A stretch of 64,000 bases of DNA, taken from positions 1 to 64,000 of the forward strand of contig CAZMAR010000002.1 in NCBI GenBank assembly GCA_964564635.1, written 5' to 3'. Both the position numbers and the translations under genes were made by a program. The notes beneath the pieces were generated by a model. The model was not told where the DNA came from, ran no database searches, and worked only from the letters and a program-made list of their open reading frames with translations. The stretch comes from Tepidaquicella sp964564635 (GTDB lineage: Bacteria > Bacteroidota > Ignavibacteria > Tepidaquicellales > Tepidaquicellaceae). This document shows, one piece after another, positions 8,388-18,086 of this stretch. Position 1 is the first letter of the stretch. Every line of letters starts with the position of its first letter.

Positions 8388-11188
8388 TAGTTTTCCATTA
8401 TTGAAAATACAGATTTTAAAATAACTCCAAAAACAAGAAAATATATTCCAAAATCAAAAAGAAAAGGAGTACCAATTTTTTGAATAACAGGAATATAAAA
8501 ATCCAACCATATACCTTGCATAAAAGAATATCCGAAGAAGATTGGAATGAAAGCGGATAAAATAATAACAGCAAATCCAAATGAAATAATACCTTCAGGA
8601 GAAATTTTAATTATAGCTCTTGCTTTAGCAGAATCTTCCGCTAAAGCATAAATCGCAAACACTGAGGAAGCAACTAACCCAGCAACGAATCCGCCTCCAG
8701 GTTGATTATGCCCTCTGAATAAAAGAAATAAAGAAAAAAGTAAAAGCAAAGGAATAATATACTTCGTTGCTGTAGACAGTAACATTGAAAAATATGGCTG
8801 TGTATTAGTACCGCTTAAACTAATATTCTTGTTTTCATTATCTAAAACAGGATTTTTTAAAGATGAATTTTCAGTTTTCTGATTTCCTAATTTCATTAAA
8901 GCAAAAATTCCAAAACACGCCGTAAGCAAAACTGTTATTTCTCCGAGAGTATCAAGCGCTCTAAAATCAACTAAAATAACATTTACAACATTTTTTCCCT
9001 GTGCAAGCAGGTAACTATTATTATAATAAAATTTTGAAATAATTTTTTCTGGTTCAACATAACTTATAAGAAAAATAAGAAACACAAATACTGACCCACA
9101 AATAATACTTATAATGATATCTCTCACAATAGTTCTTTTCTGTGAATAAGCAGAAAATTTAGGAAGTCTGAAAATTACAAGAACAAATATGATAATTGTA
9201 AGTGTTTCAATTGCAAACTGAGTCATTGCAAGGTCAGGAGCTCCATATATAAAGAATATTATTGAGATACCATATCCAACCACCCCAAGAAGTATTATAG
9301 CAAATATTCTTGACCGTAAAAATGTTATTGCAATTGCGGAAATCAGAATAATCAGATAAAGAACAAACTCATAAAAGACAAAATCTACATTATAAAACAA
9401 TTCAGAGACTCCCTCTATAGCTTGAATAATGTTTGCTTGAAGAAAAATTGGGAAACATATAATAAATAATGAAAACAAAATTGTTATTACAATGTAGTTT
9501 CTTAAATAACCGCTTTGCAAAAATCTTGTCTGAATAACAGCAATATTTTTCAAAAAGTCAATTACGTAGGTATATAACAATGACGGTTTTAAGTATTTAA
9601 TAAATTCTTCTGTTTGTAATCGGAAATAGTTTCTATATTTAAAAGTGTAATATCCACCAATGTAAGTAAAGATACTTAGAAAGAGAGGAAGGCTAAAACC
9701 GGGAAAGAGGCTTATATCAAGGTTAGTTTTTACACTCATAATTGCACTTACAGCCGGATTGATCAAAGAATTATTAATTGAAGAATAAAAAAAGAAACTT
9801 AAAAAACTCAATCCGGCAAGAATAACAGGAGAAACAAGAAAGAGTGGTTTTATAACAATTTTTTTCTTTTCATAACTTCCAACAAATGGTTTAAATCCAA
9901 CAAGGAAAGCGGAACACATAAGAAAAATGTTTGTCAAAAGAAATACAATAACCACTGCCCATGCAATAAAATCGGAATCTACAACGGCTTTATAAGAAAT
10001 CTCTTTTGCAAAATATCCAAATAACGGAGGAATACCGCTCTGAGACAATGCTAAAATAAATGCAATAACAGCAAAAAAAGGAGTGGTTTTGTATAATCCT
10101 TTTAAAACTTCTATATTTCTTGTATGAGTATAATGTTCAATTATTCCTGCGCATAGAAATAATCCTGCTTTATAAAATACATGAGCCAAAAAATATAATA
10201 CTGCTGCCTGCAATGCATACTGCGTACCAATACCAATTAATGCAAATAAAGCTCCAAGAGAAGAAATAGTAGAGAATGCTAATATTTGCTTCATATCAGT
10301 TTTTTTTGCACTAATAAAAGCTCCTAAAAGCATCGTTGTCATCCCGGTAAGAATAAGAATATATTTCCATAAATTTGTATCACCAAGAAATGGAAACACT
10401 CTCATTAAAAGGAATACACCTGCTTTAACCATAGTAGCAGAGTGTAAATAGGCACTAACCGGTGCTGGGGCAACCATAGCATTTGGTAACCAAAAATGGA
10501 AGGGCATCTGAGCAGATTTTGTAAAGCAACCAATAAAAATTAATAACAGTAAAGGTAAATATAAATTGCTGAATATGATTGTTTCCCGATATATATTTAA
10601 TTCTTTTAAACTAAAAGTACCAGTTAGTAAATATATTAAAATAAAACCAGCAAGGAGTGCTAATCCACCAAATCCTGTAACAATAAGGGCTTGCTGAGCA
10701 GCAGTTATGGAGGCTTCTCGTTTATTATAATATCCAATAAGGAAAAAGGAGCTAATGCTTGTCAATTCCCAAAAAATAAAAATCATAATTAAATTACCAG
10801 AGACCACAATTCCCAACATAGAACCTGCAAACATAAGCATATAGAGGAAATATCGGCTAAGATTTTCTCTGAGGTATACCCCTGAATAAATAAGGATTAA
10901 ACTACCTATAAAAAGTATTAGTATTGCGAAAATAAAACTCAGCCCATCGATATAAATTTCAAGAAAAATATTTAAGGAAGGAATCCAGTCGTATTTTAAA
11001 TATATAGGACCATTTTTTAATTGACTGCCGTAAGGGATAACATAAATTAAACAGAATAAAAGGAAAAAAGACAGAAACCAATGAGTTATTTCTTTTGCAA
11101 AATGGTAAATAATCGGAACTGCAAATGCTATAATAAATATAAGTAGCAGAATTAAAAGCATTTTATAATTTAAAGTAAATAAAAACAA
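8387..11188 (-). CDS. mrpA: Mrp Na+/H+ antiporter subunit A fused to subunit B
   Basis: A 933-residue membrane protein that opens the operon. Residues about 1-500 form the NuoL-like antiporter core (FWELTSISSFFLIGYY, KSAQMPFHFWLPNAM, VSAYLHSATMVKAG). Residues about 600-770 carry the MrpA-specific NuoJ-like part (YGAPDLAMTQFAIET; VNVILVDFRALDTLGE). The last 135 residues or so, from about 795, are an MrpB/MnhB domain (FRGHNQPGGGFVAGL). A and B are therefore one polypeptide, and no separate mrpB exists in the operon. The complex exchanges cytoplasmic Na+ (or Li+/K+) for protons. It is divergent from the gene at 11383 across a 194-base spacer. Confidence 0.94.
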   Translation of the reverse strand: MFLFTLNYKMLLILLLIFIIAFAVPIIYHFAKEITHWFLSFFLLFCLIYVIPYGSQLKNGPIYLKYDWIPSLNIFLEIYIDGLSFIFAILILFIGSLILIYSGVYLRENLSRYFLYMLMFAGSMLGIVVSGNLIMIFIFWELTSISSFFLIGYYNKREASITAAQQALIVTGFGGLALLAGFILIYLLTGTFSLKELNIYRETIIFSNLYLPLLLLIFIGCFTKSAQMPFHFWLPNAMVAPAPVSAYLHSATMVKAGVFLLMRVFPFLGDTNLWKYILILTGMTTMLLGAFISAKKTDMKQILAFSTISSLGALFALIGIGTQYALQAAVLYFLAHVFYKAGLFLCAGIIEHYTHTRNIEVLKGLYKTTPFFAVIAFILALSQSGIPPLFGYFAKEISYKAVVDSDFIAWAVVIVFLLTNIFLMCSAFLVGFKPFVGSYEKKKIVIKPLFLVSPVILAGLSFLSFFFYSSINNSLINPAVSAIMSVKTNLDISLFPGFSLPLFLSIFTYIGGYYTFKYRNYFRLQTEEFIKYLKPSLLYTYVIDFLKNIAVIQTRFLQSGYLRNYIVITILFSLFIICFPIFLQANIIQAIEGVSELFYNVDFVFYEFVLYLIILISAIAITFLRSRIFAIILLGVVGYGISIIFFIYGAPDLAMTQFAIETLTIIIFVLVIFRLPKFSAYSQKRTIVRDIIISIICGSVFVFLIFLISYVEPEKIISKFYYNNSYLLAQGKNVVNVILVDFRALDTLGEITVLLTACFGIFALMKLGNQKTENSSLKNPVLDNENKNISLSGTNTQPYFSMLLSTATKYIIPLLLLFSLFLLFRGHNQPGGGFVAGLVASSVFAIYALAEDSAKARAIIKISPEGIISFGFAVIILSAFIPIFFGYSFMQGIWLDFYIPVIQKIGTPFLFDFGIYFLVFGVILKSVFSIMEN

Positions 11189-11382
11189 TAAAAAATAAAA
11201 AAATTTATTTTACAAAAGTTTAATAGAATAGCAAAATTTTAACCCCCCTGTAAAAAAATTTTAAAAAGAAGAAAGAAATAGTAAATCCTAAATAAATTTT
11301 CGAACACAACTATCCTAATATTGCGATACTCATTGAATATTAACATATATTTTTTAATTTTATTAATTGCTATTTTTTAGTA

Positions 11383-14199
11383 ATGAAAAAACTTCTCATA
11401 TTTTTCGTTCTACTTTCATCTACTTATGGTCAGTTTCTTGACTTTGGAAGAAATAAAGTTATTTATAATGAGTTTAATTGGTATGTTTTACCAACCCCAC
11501 ATTTCAAAATATATTATTATAAAGAAGAAGAGGAAGTCACAAAATTCGGAGCTTACTTTTTAGAAGAAGGTTTCAACGAATTACAACAAAAACTTAATCA
11601 TTCTTTTAGTGATACCAATCCTATTATATTCTATGCTTCTCCGCTACACTTTAAACAAACTAACATAACGCCTGAATTTATACCAGAAGGTGTAGGTGGA
11701 TTTTTTGAATTCATAAAAAACAGAGTTGTACTTCCTTTTGATGGTTCTCTTTCTCAGTTCAGGCATGTTTCCAAGCATGAACTGGTTCATGTGTTTACTG
11801 TAAGTAAAGCAATTGCAACTCTCCGCTCTCATGGATATATAAGTGATAGATTACCACCGTTGTGGTTTGTAGAAGGTTTAGCAGAATATTGGTCAACAAA
11901 TTGGGATAGCGAAGCAGAGATGGTACTAAAAGATGCTGTAATGAATAATAGACTTCCCGGATTATCTAATTATGAAAGTATATATGGTACCTATCTAATG
12001 TATAAACTTGGACAAAAAGCATGTGAATATATTGCAGAAAAATATGGAGAAGAAAGTTTATGCAGATTAATAGAAAATTTCTGGATGGACGAAAATTTTT
12101 CTAATGTAATGAAAATTACAATTGGAAAAAATTATGAAGAGTTTGATGAGGAATTTTTACTCTTTTTGAAAAAGAAATATTACTCACAGATATACTTAAT
12201 TGAAAATTCACAAAAGCAAAGTAGAAAAATACACGATGAATTCTTTTCTCATAAGCCAGCATATTTTAACAATAAAGGTTCAGAAGAAATATATTTTATT
12301 GGCAATCAAACAGGATATACAAGTATATATAAAATAAACATAAGTAATTTTCAGCAGACACCTGATTTAGTTATCAGGGGTGAAAAAGATGAAGACTATG
12401 AATCATTCCATTACTACCGTACAGGAATAGATATTTCAAAACAGGGTATTCTTGCTTTTATAACACAAAAGGGAGAATCAGATGTATTAAATCTTTACGA
12501 TTTGGATAAAGATAAAAAAATATTAGATTACTCTTTCGATAAAATTATACGCATAGGTTCTCCTTCTTTTAGCTCTGATGGGACAAAAATCGTGTTCTCA
12601 GCAAATGATATATCTGGACAAAGTGATTTGTATTTATTCGATTTAAAAAATGAAAAATTAAAAAGGCTAACTAAAGACTTTTATGATGACATAGATGCAG
12701 ACCTCTCTCCAGATGGGAATAAGATAGTTTTTTCCTCCGATCGAGGGAATAAAAGTGTAAGTAATGCATATAATTTGTTTATATATGATTTAACTAAAAA
12801 TAATATAATACAATTAACCAACAATATTTATTCAAAAAGCACTAACCCTAAATTTTCTGAAAATGGAAATGAAATAACTTTTCAGTCTGATAGTGGAGAG
12901 GTTAATAATATCTGGATATTAAGTTTTTTGAATGATACTTTATATAAATTCGAATTACATCAGATTACCAACTTTGCAACTGGTTGTTATGACCCTGTTT
13001 GGTGTGGAAAAGGCAAAATAGTTTTCTCATTTTATTACAACGGTTCTTTCTCTTTAAGGATAACAGATAACCTTCGAAACGACTCTACTCAGAAAGAGAA
13101 AACAAATGAGATAATTTCTGAACCAAGTGGATATGACATAGCAAAATACAAATACAAAACTGATAAAGAAGATATTTATACAGGAAAAATTAAATATAAG
13201 AAGGAATTTTCCCTTGACCTTGCAGTAACAGGTGTTACAGCAGATCCGATATTTGGTACCGCTACAGGAGGAATTATTTCCATTAGTGATATGCTGGGCA
13301 ATGAAAAATACAATTTTTTAATTCTGAACAGTTCTAACTCAGAATCTGATTTCTGGAAAAGTTTTAATATTGCAATTTCTAAAGTTTCCCTTGCTCAAAG
13401 ACTAAATTATGCATTTGGAATATATCATCTAAATGGAAAACGATATGACCTGCAAAGTTCTGACTATGCTTACTATGAAAGGTTATTTGGTGGGTATGTA
13501 ACTTTTTCATACCCACTTTCTTTTTTTAGAAGACTTGATGCAACAATAAGTTTATCACAGTCATATAAAGATATAGACATTTTTGATATAAGAAGGGGAA
13601 TGCTTTTTACAAATTCATTAAGTTATGTATATGATAATTCACTCTGGAGTTATACAGGTCCTGTGGATGGAGAAAGGTATAATGTATCACTTGGATATAC
13701 AACGGATTTAACAGGTACCACAGAAAATTTTTTTTCATTAATGTTGGACTACAGAAAATATTTTAGAATATCAAAACCAATAACACTTGCTCTCCGAAGT
13801 CAGTTTTTTATAAACGAGGGTAAAAATCCAAGAAGATTTTTTACCGGGGGCTCCTGGTCTTTAAGGGGGTGGCCCTTTATATCAATCCGTGGCACAAAAC
13901 TACTACTTGCAAATGCAGAATTAAGATTCCCTGTTATTAATGTGATGAAATTATATTTTCCCGAGGATATCTCTCTCAGTTTTTATGGAATACGAGGAGC
14001 AATTTTTTTCGATGTAGGTAATTGCTGGGATACTTCGGAAGAGTTCGAAAATATAAAAGGAAGCATAGGAGCAGGTTTAAGAATGAATTTGTTTGGGTTT
14101 TTAGTTTTAAGATATGATGTAGGAAAAAGAATTGAAGAAAAATTTAAAAATTTTCAAGATGGACTTTTCCATCAATTTTTTATAGGATGGGACTTTTAG
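11383..14199 (+). CDS. Outer-membrane peptidase MA-like/WD40-propeller/Omp85-type barrel protein
   Basis: A 938-residue exported protein with a signal peptide (about 1-16). Part one (about 30-270) is a peptidase-MA-like zinc protease: HELVH at 132-136 and the WFVEGLAEYW helix at 161-170 supply the HExxH and downstream Glu ligands. Part two (about 290-570) is a TolB/WD40-like propeller with repeated PSFSSDGTKIVFSA and LSPDGNKIVFSSD blades. Part three (about 620-938) is a C-terminal outer-membrane barrel similar to the Omp85/surface-antigen domain, with GGSWSLRGW near 825. I infer a surface or periplasmic protease tethered by its own barrel. The substrate is unknown. The holA start is only 2 bases after its stop. 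Confidence 0.75.
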   Translation: MKKLLIFFVLLSSTYGQFLDFGRNKVIYNEFNWYVLPTPHFKIYYYKEEEEVTKFGAYFLEEGFNELQQKLNHSFSDTNPIIFYASPLHFKQTNITPEFIPEGVGGFFEFIKNRVVLPFDGSLSQFRHVSKHELVHVFTVSKAIATLRSHGYISDRLPPLWFVEGLAEYWSTNWDSEAEMVLKDAVMNNRLPGLSNYESIYGTYLMYKLGQKACEYIAEKYGEESLCRLIENFWMDENFSNVMKITIGKNYEEFDEEFLLFLKKKYYSQIYLIENSQKQSRKIHDEFFSHKPAYFNNKGSEEIYFIGNQTGYTSIYKINISNFQQTPDLVIRGEKDEDYESFHYYRTGIDISKQGILAFITQKGESDVLNLYDLDKDKKILDYSFDKIIRIGSPSFSSDGTKIVFSANDISGQSDLYLFDLKNEKLKRLTKDFYDDIDADLSPDGNKIVFSSDRGNKSVSNAYNLFIYDLTKNNIIQLTNNIYSKSTNPKFSENGNEITFQSDSGEVNNIWILSFLNDTLYKFELHQITNFATGCYDPVWCGKGKIVFSFYYNGSFSLRITDNLRNDSTQKEKTNEIISEPSGYDIAKYKYKTDKEDIYTGKIKYKKEFSLDLAVTGVTADPIFGTATGGIISISDMLGNEKYNFLILNSSNSESDFWKSFNIAISKVSLAQRLNYAFGIYHLNGKRYDLQSSDYAYYERLFGGYVTFSYPLSFFRRLDATISLSQSYKDIDIFDIRRGMLFTNSLSYVYDNSLWSYTGPVDGERYNVSLGYTTDLTGTTENFFSLMLDYRKYFRISKPITLALRSQFFINEGKNPRRFFTGGSWSLRGWPFISIRGTKLLLANAELRFPVINVMKLYFPEDISLSFYGIRGAIFFDVGNCWDTSEEFENIKGSIGAGLRMNLFGFLVLRYDVGKRIEEKFKNFQDGLFHQFFIGWDF

Positions 14200-14201
14200 C
14201 T

Positions 14202-15257
14202 ATGGCAAAATGCAAAGCAAATAAATATTCAATTTCATATAACGAGTTCAAGAAAACAGTTCTTGATAAAAATCTTAATAAGACTACAGGGGTTCATAAC
14301 TATCTCTTGTTCCTGTTTGAAAATTGTTTATTAGAAGAAATAATAGAAAGACTTGGCAAAAACTTCATTGGAGATAAATTTAATTTGAATGAGCATTTTA
14401 AAAAATACTATTCTGATGAAAAAGATATTAACGATTTTTTATCCGAAGCAGGAAACTTAGATTTCTTTACAGAGAAAAGCATAGGTTTATATATATTTAC
14501 AAAATCACAATATTTTCGGGGATTAAAAAAAGAAGACAGAGAATCTGTAAAAAAATACTTCCAAAATCCCAATCCTGATAAAATGATTATTTTTCTCATT
14601 AACAACAAGGAAACAAACTTCACTCATTTTGAAGATATCATTAATCCAAATTTAGGAGTATACTACATAATACCACCTACCCCAATAGAACTAAAAGAAT
14701 GGATAAAGCAACAGTTATCTGAATATACAATAGAAAATGGAGCAATAGAAAAAATTCTTGAATATATAAATCTCTCTTATGATGAAGTAAAAGAAGAGCT
14801 TGATAAATTAAAGAATTACACATATAAGACAAAACTTATTGATGTAGATAGTGTAAATCTATGCGTAGGATTTTCAAAAGAATTTGATGAAAAAGATTTT
14901 ATAAAATCAATTTTACAAAGAGATATTAACAAAGCAATTCAAATATATAAGAATCTTGCTTTGAAACCAAATTTTGATTTATATGTAATTGGAATCTTAA
15001 ATAGAATCTTTGTAAATATTTCTAAAATAAGAGATAAAAATTTTCAAAAGTCAACCAATAAACAAAGAGAGCTTCAAATCTATTCAGATTTTGATGAAAT
15101 GATAAAACTTTATTACAATTATATGAGTAATTTAAATGAACTTAAAATTAAATCCGCTTTTGATTATATTTACAAATGTGATAAGATGTTGAAAACTTCC
15201 ATAGGTGAAAAATTTTCTATTATGACCTCTCTGATTTATAAAATTGCCTCTTTGTAA
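14202..15257 (+). CDS. holA: DNA polymerase III delta subunit (clamp-loader)
   Basis: About 351 residues. It resembles HolA, the clamp-loader subunit that opens the beta clamp. Recognisable features are the degenerate N-terminal AAA-like domain, with LGLY and FTKSQYFRGLKKEDRESV near 90-115 followed by NPDKMIIFL. The helical C-terminal collar domain has QRDINKAIQIYKNL and ends LNELKIKSAFDYIYKCDKML. I chose ATG 14202 (MAKCKANK) rather than the in-frame ATG at 14187, because the latter would overlap the previous gene by 13 bases. Sequence conservation is modest, as is usual for delta subunits. The neighbours give no extra support. Confidence 0.78.
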   Translation: MAKCKANKYSISYNEFKKTVLDKNLNKTTGVHNYLLFLFENCLLEEIIERLGKNFIGDKFNLNEHFKKYYSDEKDINDFLSEAGNLDFFTEKSIGLYIFTKSQYFRGLKKEDRESVKKYFQNPNPDKMIIFLINNKETNFTHFEDIINPNLGVYYIIPPTPIELKEWIKQQLSEYTIENGAIEKILEYINLSYDEVKEELDKLKNYTYKTKLIDVDSVNLCVGFSKEFDEKDFIKSILQRDINKAIQIYKNLALKPNFDLYVIGILNRIFVNISKIRDKNFQKSTNKQRELQIYSDFDEMIKLYYNYMSNLNELKIKSAFDYIYKCDKMLKTSIGEKFSIMTSLIYKIASL

Positions 15258-15317
15258 TTGAACTTTTAATAAATAAGGAACATTTTTCATTAAAAAAAGT
15301 TAACAAAATAGTAAAAG

Positions 15318-15914
15318 GTGTCTGAAATAAACGACTATAGCTCTTTAACTGACGAAGAATTAATTTTCAGGTTTCAAAGAGATGATAATACAGCGTTTAA
15401 CGAGTTGGTAATCAGGTATAAAGATAAATTGGTAAACTTTCTTTTTAGATACACAGGTGACCGCGATGATGCTGAGGATTATGCACAGGATACATTTTTA
15501 AAGCTGTATAAATCTAAACATTTATACAGAGAAATAGCAAAATTTTCAACCTGGTTTTACACAATAGCGTTAAACACAGTAAAAACAAATATTAAGAAGA
15601 AAAATAAGTATCAATCGATTTCAATAAGCGATTATGACCCTGAGAATGAAAAGGATTTTGATTTGCCCGATGAAAGGTATAACCCTGATGATATTGCAGA
15701 CAGTAATATAGAAATGGAAATAATACAAGAAGCAATAAATTCGTTAAATGAAATATTTAAGGAAGTGATAATACTAAGAGATATTGAAGATTTAGAATAC
15801 GATGAAATTGCAAAAATAACAGGACTTCCACTTGGAACAGTAAAGTCACGAATTAATAGAGGAAGAGAAAAATTAAAAAATATTTTAATAAAAAAATTAA
15901 AATCTACTGAATAA
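15318..15914 (+). CDS. ECF-type RNA polymerase sigma factor
   Basis: A 198-residue sigma-70 family factor with only regions 2 and 4, read from a GTG start. Region 2 (about 10-85) contains DEELIFRFQRDDNTAFNEL, DDAEDYAQDTFLKLYKS and FSTWFYTIALN. Region 4 (about 130-190) contains LRDIEDLEYDEIAKITGLPLGTVKSRINRGREKL, a clear helix-turn-helix. A linker rich in Asp and Pro separates them. The following gene starts 2 bases after its stop and encodes a single-span membrane protein, as expected of a cognate anti-sigma factor. The regulon is unknown; envelope stress is a reasonable guess only. Confidence 0.92.
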   Translation: MSEINDYSSLTDEELIFRFQRDDNTAFNELVIRYKDKLVNFLFRYTGDRDDAEDYAQDTFLKLYKSKHLYREIAKFSTWFYTIALNTVKTNIKKKNKYQSISISDYDPENEKDFDLPDERYNPDDIADSNIEMEIIQEAINSLNEIFKEVIILRDIEDLEYDEIAKITGLPLGTVKSRINRGREKLKNILIKKLKSTE

Positions 15915-15916
15915 AA

Positions 15917-16735
15917 TTGAATACCGAAGAAAAATATCCTGAAATAAGGGATAAGTTAAGAAAACTTCCAAGGATTAAAGCAAGAGAGGATTTTTTGAGC
16001 AGATTGTTAAATAAAATTAATCTGCTTGAAAATCAACCTGAAGCTCTTTCTCACCAATTAAAGGAGGAAAAAGATAAAGAGTTTCATTTAGAAAAATCTT
16101 TCTCTCAAAAAGTTCTGGAAAAATTTAGAAGGCGAAAACCTATCTGGAACTGGTTAATACCAACAGTAAGTTTTGCAATTATAATCCTTGTAATTTTTTC
16201 CTATTTACTGGTAGTTAGAAACACAGATACTTATCAGGTACCTACCCCCTCTCCTCAGACGACCCAGCAGACAGAAATTAAAACATCGCCTTTTAAAGAG
16301 GAAATTAAAACTGATAAAGTACAACCAGAGTTAAAGAATGAAAATGTAGAATACTCAGAATTAAGAGAAGAAAGCTTCCCGAAGAAAGAAATCACTTCAA
16401 AGGAAACACCAAAAGTTAGCAATGAGTCAGGAATGGTTGCACCAATTGATAGAAAAGATCTTGATATAAAAAATAAAAATGAACCCCCAGTCAACGGAAA
16501 AAATAATGACAATAAAGAATTAAAGGAACTTCAAGAAAAGGTAAAAAAAGATGAAACGGAAATAAAAGGTGAAGATAAAAAAGAAATAGATACAAAAGGC
16601 AAGGTTGAGGGAGGTAAAACCCGAAGTGCGGTAATTCCATCGCCTAAGAAAAAGACAGAAATAGAAAAAAATGGAATAAACGACGATAATAAAAAGCCAA
16701 AAATAGAAATTAAATCAGATTCTATAAAAAAATAA
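15917..16735 (+). CDS. Probable membrane-bound anti-sigma factor
   Basis: A 272-residue protein from a TTG start, directly behind the sigma factor. The cytosolic N-terminal part (about 1-70) includes LPRIKAREDFLSRLLNKI, a helix common in anti-sigma factors of this clade. One transmembrane helix spans about 76-97 (WLIPTVSFAIIILVIFSYLL). The remaining 170 residues are low-complexity and rich in Lys, Glu, Pro and Asn, predicted to be a disordered periplasmic tail. I see no zinc-binding HxxxCxxC motif. The role is inferred from position and topology rather than from a strong domain match. Confidence 0.6.
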   Translation: MNTEEKYPEIRDKLRKLPRIKAREDFLSRLLNKINLLENQPEALSHQLKEEKDKEFHLEKSFSQKVLEKFRRRKPIWNWLIPTVSFAIIILVIFSYLLVVRNTDTYQVPTPSPQTTQQTEIKTSPFKEEIKTDKVQPELKNENVEYSELREESFPKKEITSKETPKVSNESGMVAPIDRKDLDIKNKNEPPVNGKNNDNKELKELQEKVKKDETEIKGEDKKEIDTKGKVEGGKTRSAVIPSPKKKTEIEKNGINDDNKKPKIEIKSDSIKK

Positions 16736-16760
16736 TTTTACAATTTTAAAATTCAAAAAT

Positions 16761-16796
16761 AAAAAAATTCACAAGTAATAACTTGTGAATTTTTTT
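16761..16796 (+). terminator. Intrinsic terminator after the sigma/anti-sigma pair
   Basis: A perfect 16-bp inverted repeat (16761-16776 and 16781-16796, loop AATA) with core ATTCACAAGT, flanked by A and T runs, ends the upstream operon. The T run makes it a textbook rho-independent terminator, and its symmetry would let it work in both directions. Confidence 0.8.
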
Positions 16797-17126
16797 ATAC
16801 AAAATCCTATTTCAAAAGATGATTGTTTTATGTTTTGTTAATAGAAAAGATATAATTACTCTTAATCTTCCTTAAAACAATTGAAATAACCATTAAGATT
16901 TTTAAAGGAAAATAAAATCCAATCTATATTAATAGTTCCTTAATTCTCTTTAATTAATAATTTTTTTCCATTTCCTGGATTCCTGAAATAAATTCAAGAT
17001 TAAATTTCAGTAAAATCAAAAATAATTATATCATTATAGATAATATTATACAAATGCTTTTACATTGAAGATTCTGTATATTATTTTTATTCTTGATTTA
17101 ATTAAATAATTTAAAAAGTAAATCAC
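16797..17126. other. AT-rich non-coding spacer before purS
   Basis: About 330 bases with no convincing coding sequence, tRNA or riboswitch fold. It presumably contains the purS promoter, but I could not pick a box with confidence. Confidence 0.5.
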
Positions 17127-17393
17127 TTGTATAAAGCAAAAATAATAATCACTTACAGAAAATCTGTGCTTGACCCACAAGGGAAAACTGTAGAAAATTC
17201 ATTGCATTCATTAGGATTTTCTTTAATATCCAACACAAGAATGGGAAAGTATATTGAATACATAATTGATACAGAAGACAAAAATAAAGCAGAAAATATA
17301 GTAGAAGAAACATGTAAGAAGTTGCTTGCAAATCCTGTAATGGAAGACTACTCTTATAAACTGGAAAAAGTGGAGCAGAAAAAAAATGTCTAA
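17127..17393 (+). CDS. purS: Phosphoribosylformylglycinamidine synthase subunit PurS
   Basis: An 88-residue small subunit of the three-part FGAM synthase (PurS-PurQ-PurL) of purine synthesis. It starts at TTG, and the N-terminus MYKAKIIITYRKSVLDPQG followed by TVENSLHSLGF is the family pattern. PurS dimerises and helps move ammonia from PurQ to PurL. It overlaps purQ by 8 bases, indicating coupled translation. The large subunit purL is not in the window. Confidence 0.93.
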   Translation: MYKAKIIITYRKSVLDPQGKTVENSLHSLGFSLISNTRMGKYIEYIIDTEDKNKAENIVEETCKKLLANPVMEDYSYKLEKVEQKKNV

Positions 17394-18057
17394 AGCGAAA
17401 GTTGGCATAGTAGTTTTTCCCGGTTCAAATTGCGACCACGACGTTTTTAATGTTTGTAAAAATATTTTGAATTTAGATACAAAATTTTTATGGCATAAAC
17501 AGGGCAGCATCGAAGATAGAAATATTGTTGTACTTCCCGGTGGTTTCTCTTACGGAGATTATCTAAGGTGCGGTGCTATATCGAGATTTTCAAATATTAT
17601 GCAGGACATAGTTAGATTTGCAAGCAAGGGTGGGATAGTTCTGGGTATATGTAATGGTTTTCAAATTTTATGCGAAACGGGTCTTTTACCTGGCGCTTTA
17701 ATAAAAAATGAAAACTTAAAATTCATCTGTAAAAGTGTACCTTTAACTGTAGAAAACAATAAAAGTATATTTACCTATTTATACGATATAAAGGAAAACA
17801 TTGAACTACCAATTGCTCATGGAGAAGGAAATTACTATTGTGATGAAGACACTCTTACTGAACTGATTGCCTCAAATCAGATAATATTTAGATATATTGA
17901 AAATCCAAATGGTTCGATTTACAATATTGCGGGAATTCAAAACAAAAACCGTAATGTATTAGGAATGATGCCACATCCAGAAAGAGCCTCGGAAACGCTG
18001 TTAGGAAATGATGCTGGTTTAAGACTATTTAAAGGAATAGCAGAAAGCGTTTTATAA
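17386..18057 (+). CDS. purQ: Phosphoribosylformylglycinamidine synthase subunit PurQ (glutaminase)
   Basis: A 223-residue class I glutamine amidotransferase that supplies ammonia to PurL. Visible motifs are VVFPGSNCDHDV at the N-terminus, LPGGFSYGDYLRCGA, GICNGFQIL with the nucleophilic Cys (about 88), and MMPHPERASE with the catalytic His/Glu near the C-terminus. The length matches the stand-alone PurQ of Gram-positive and Bacteroidota-type three-subunit systems, rather than the fused PurL of E. coli. It overlaps purS, and tatA follows 29 bases later. Confidence 0.96.
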   Translation: MSKAKVGIVVFPGSNCDHDVFNVCKNILNLDTKFLWHKQGSIEDRNIVVLPGGFSYGDYLRCGAISRFSNIMQDIVRFASKGGIVLGICNGFQILCETGLLPGALIKNENLKFICKSVPLTVENNKSIFTYLYDIKENIELPIAHGEGNYYCDEDTLTELIASNQIIFRYIENPNGSIYNIAGIQNKNRNVLGMMPHPERASETLLGNDAGLRLFKGIAESVL

Positions 18058-18086
18058 AATAAAGTTTTATAAATTAAAAAAGTAAT

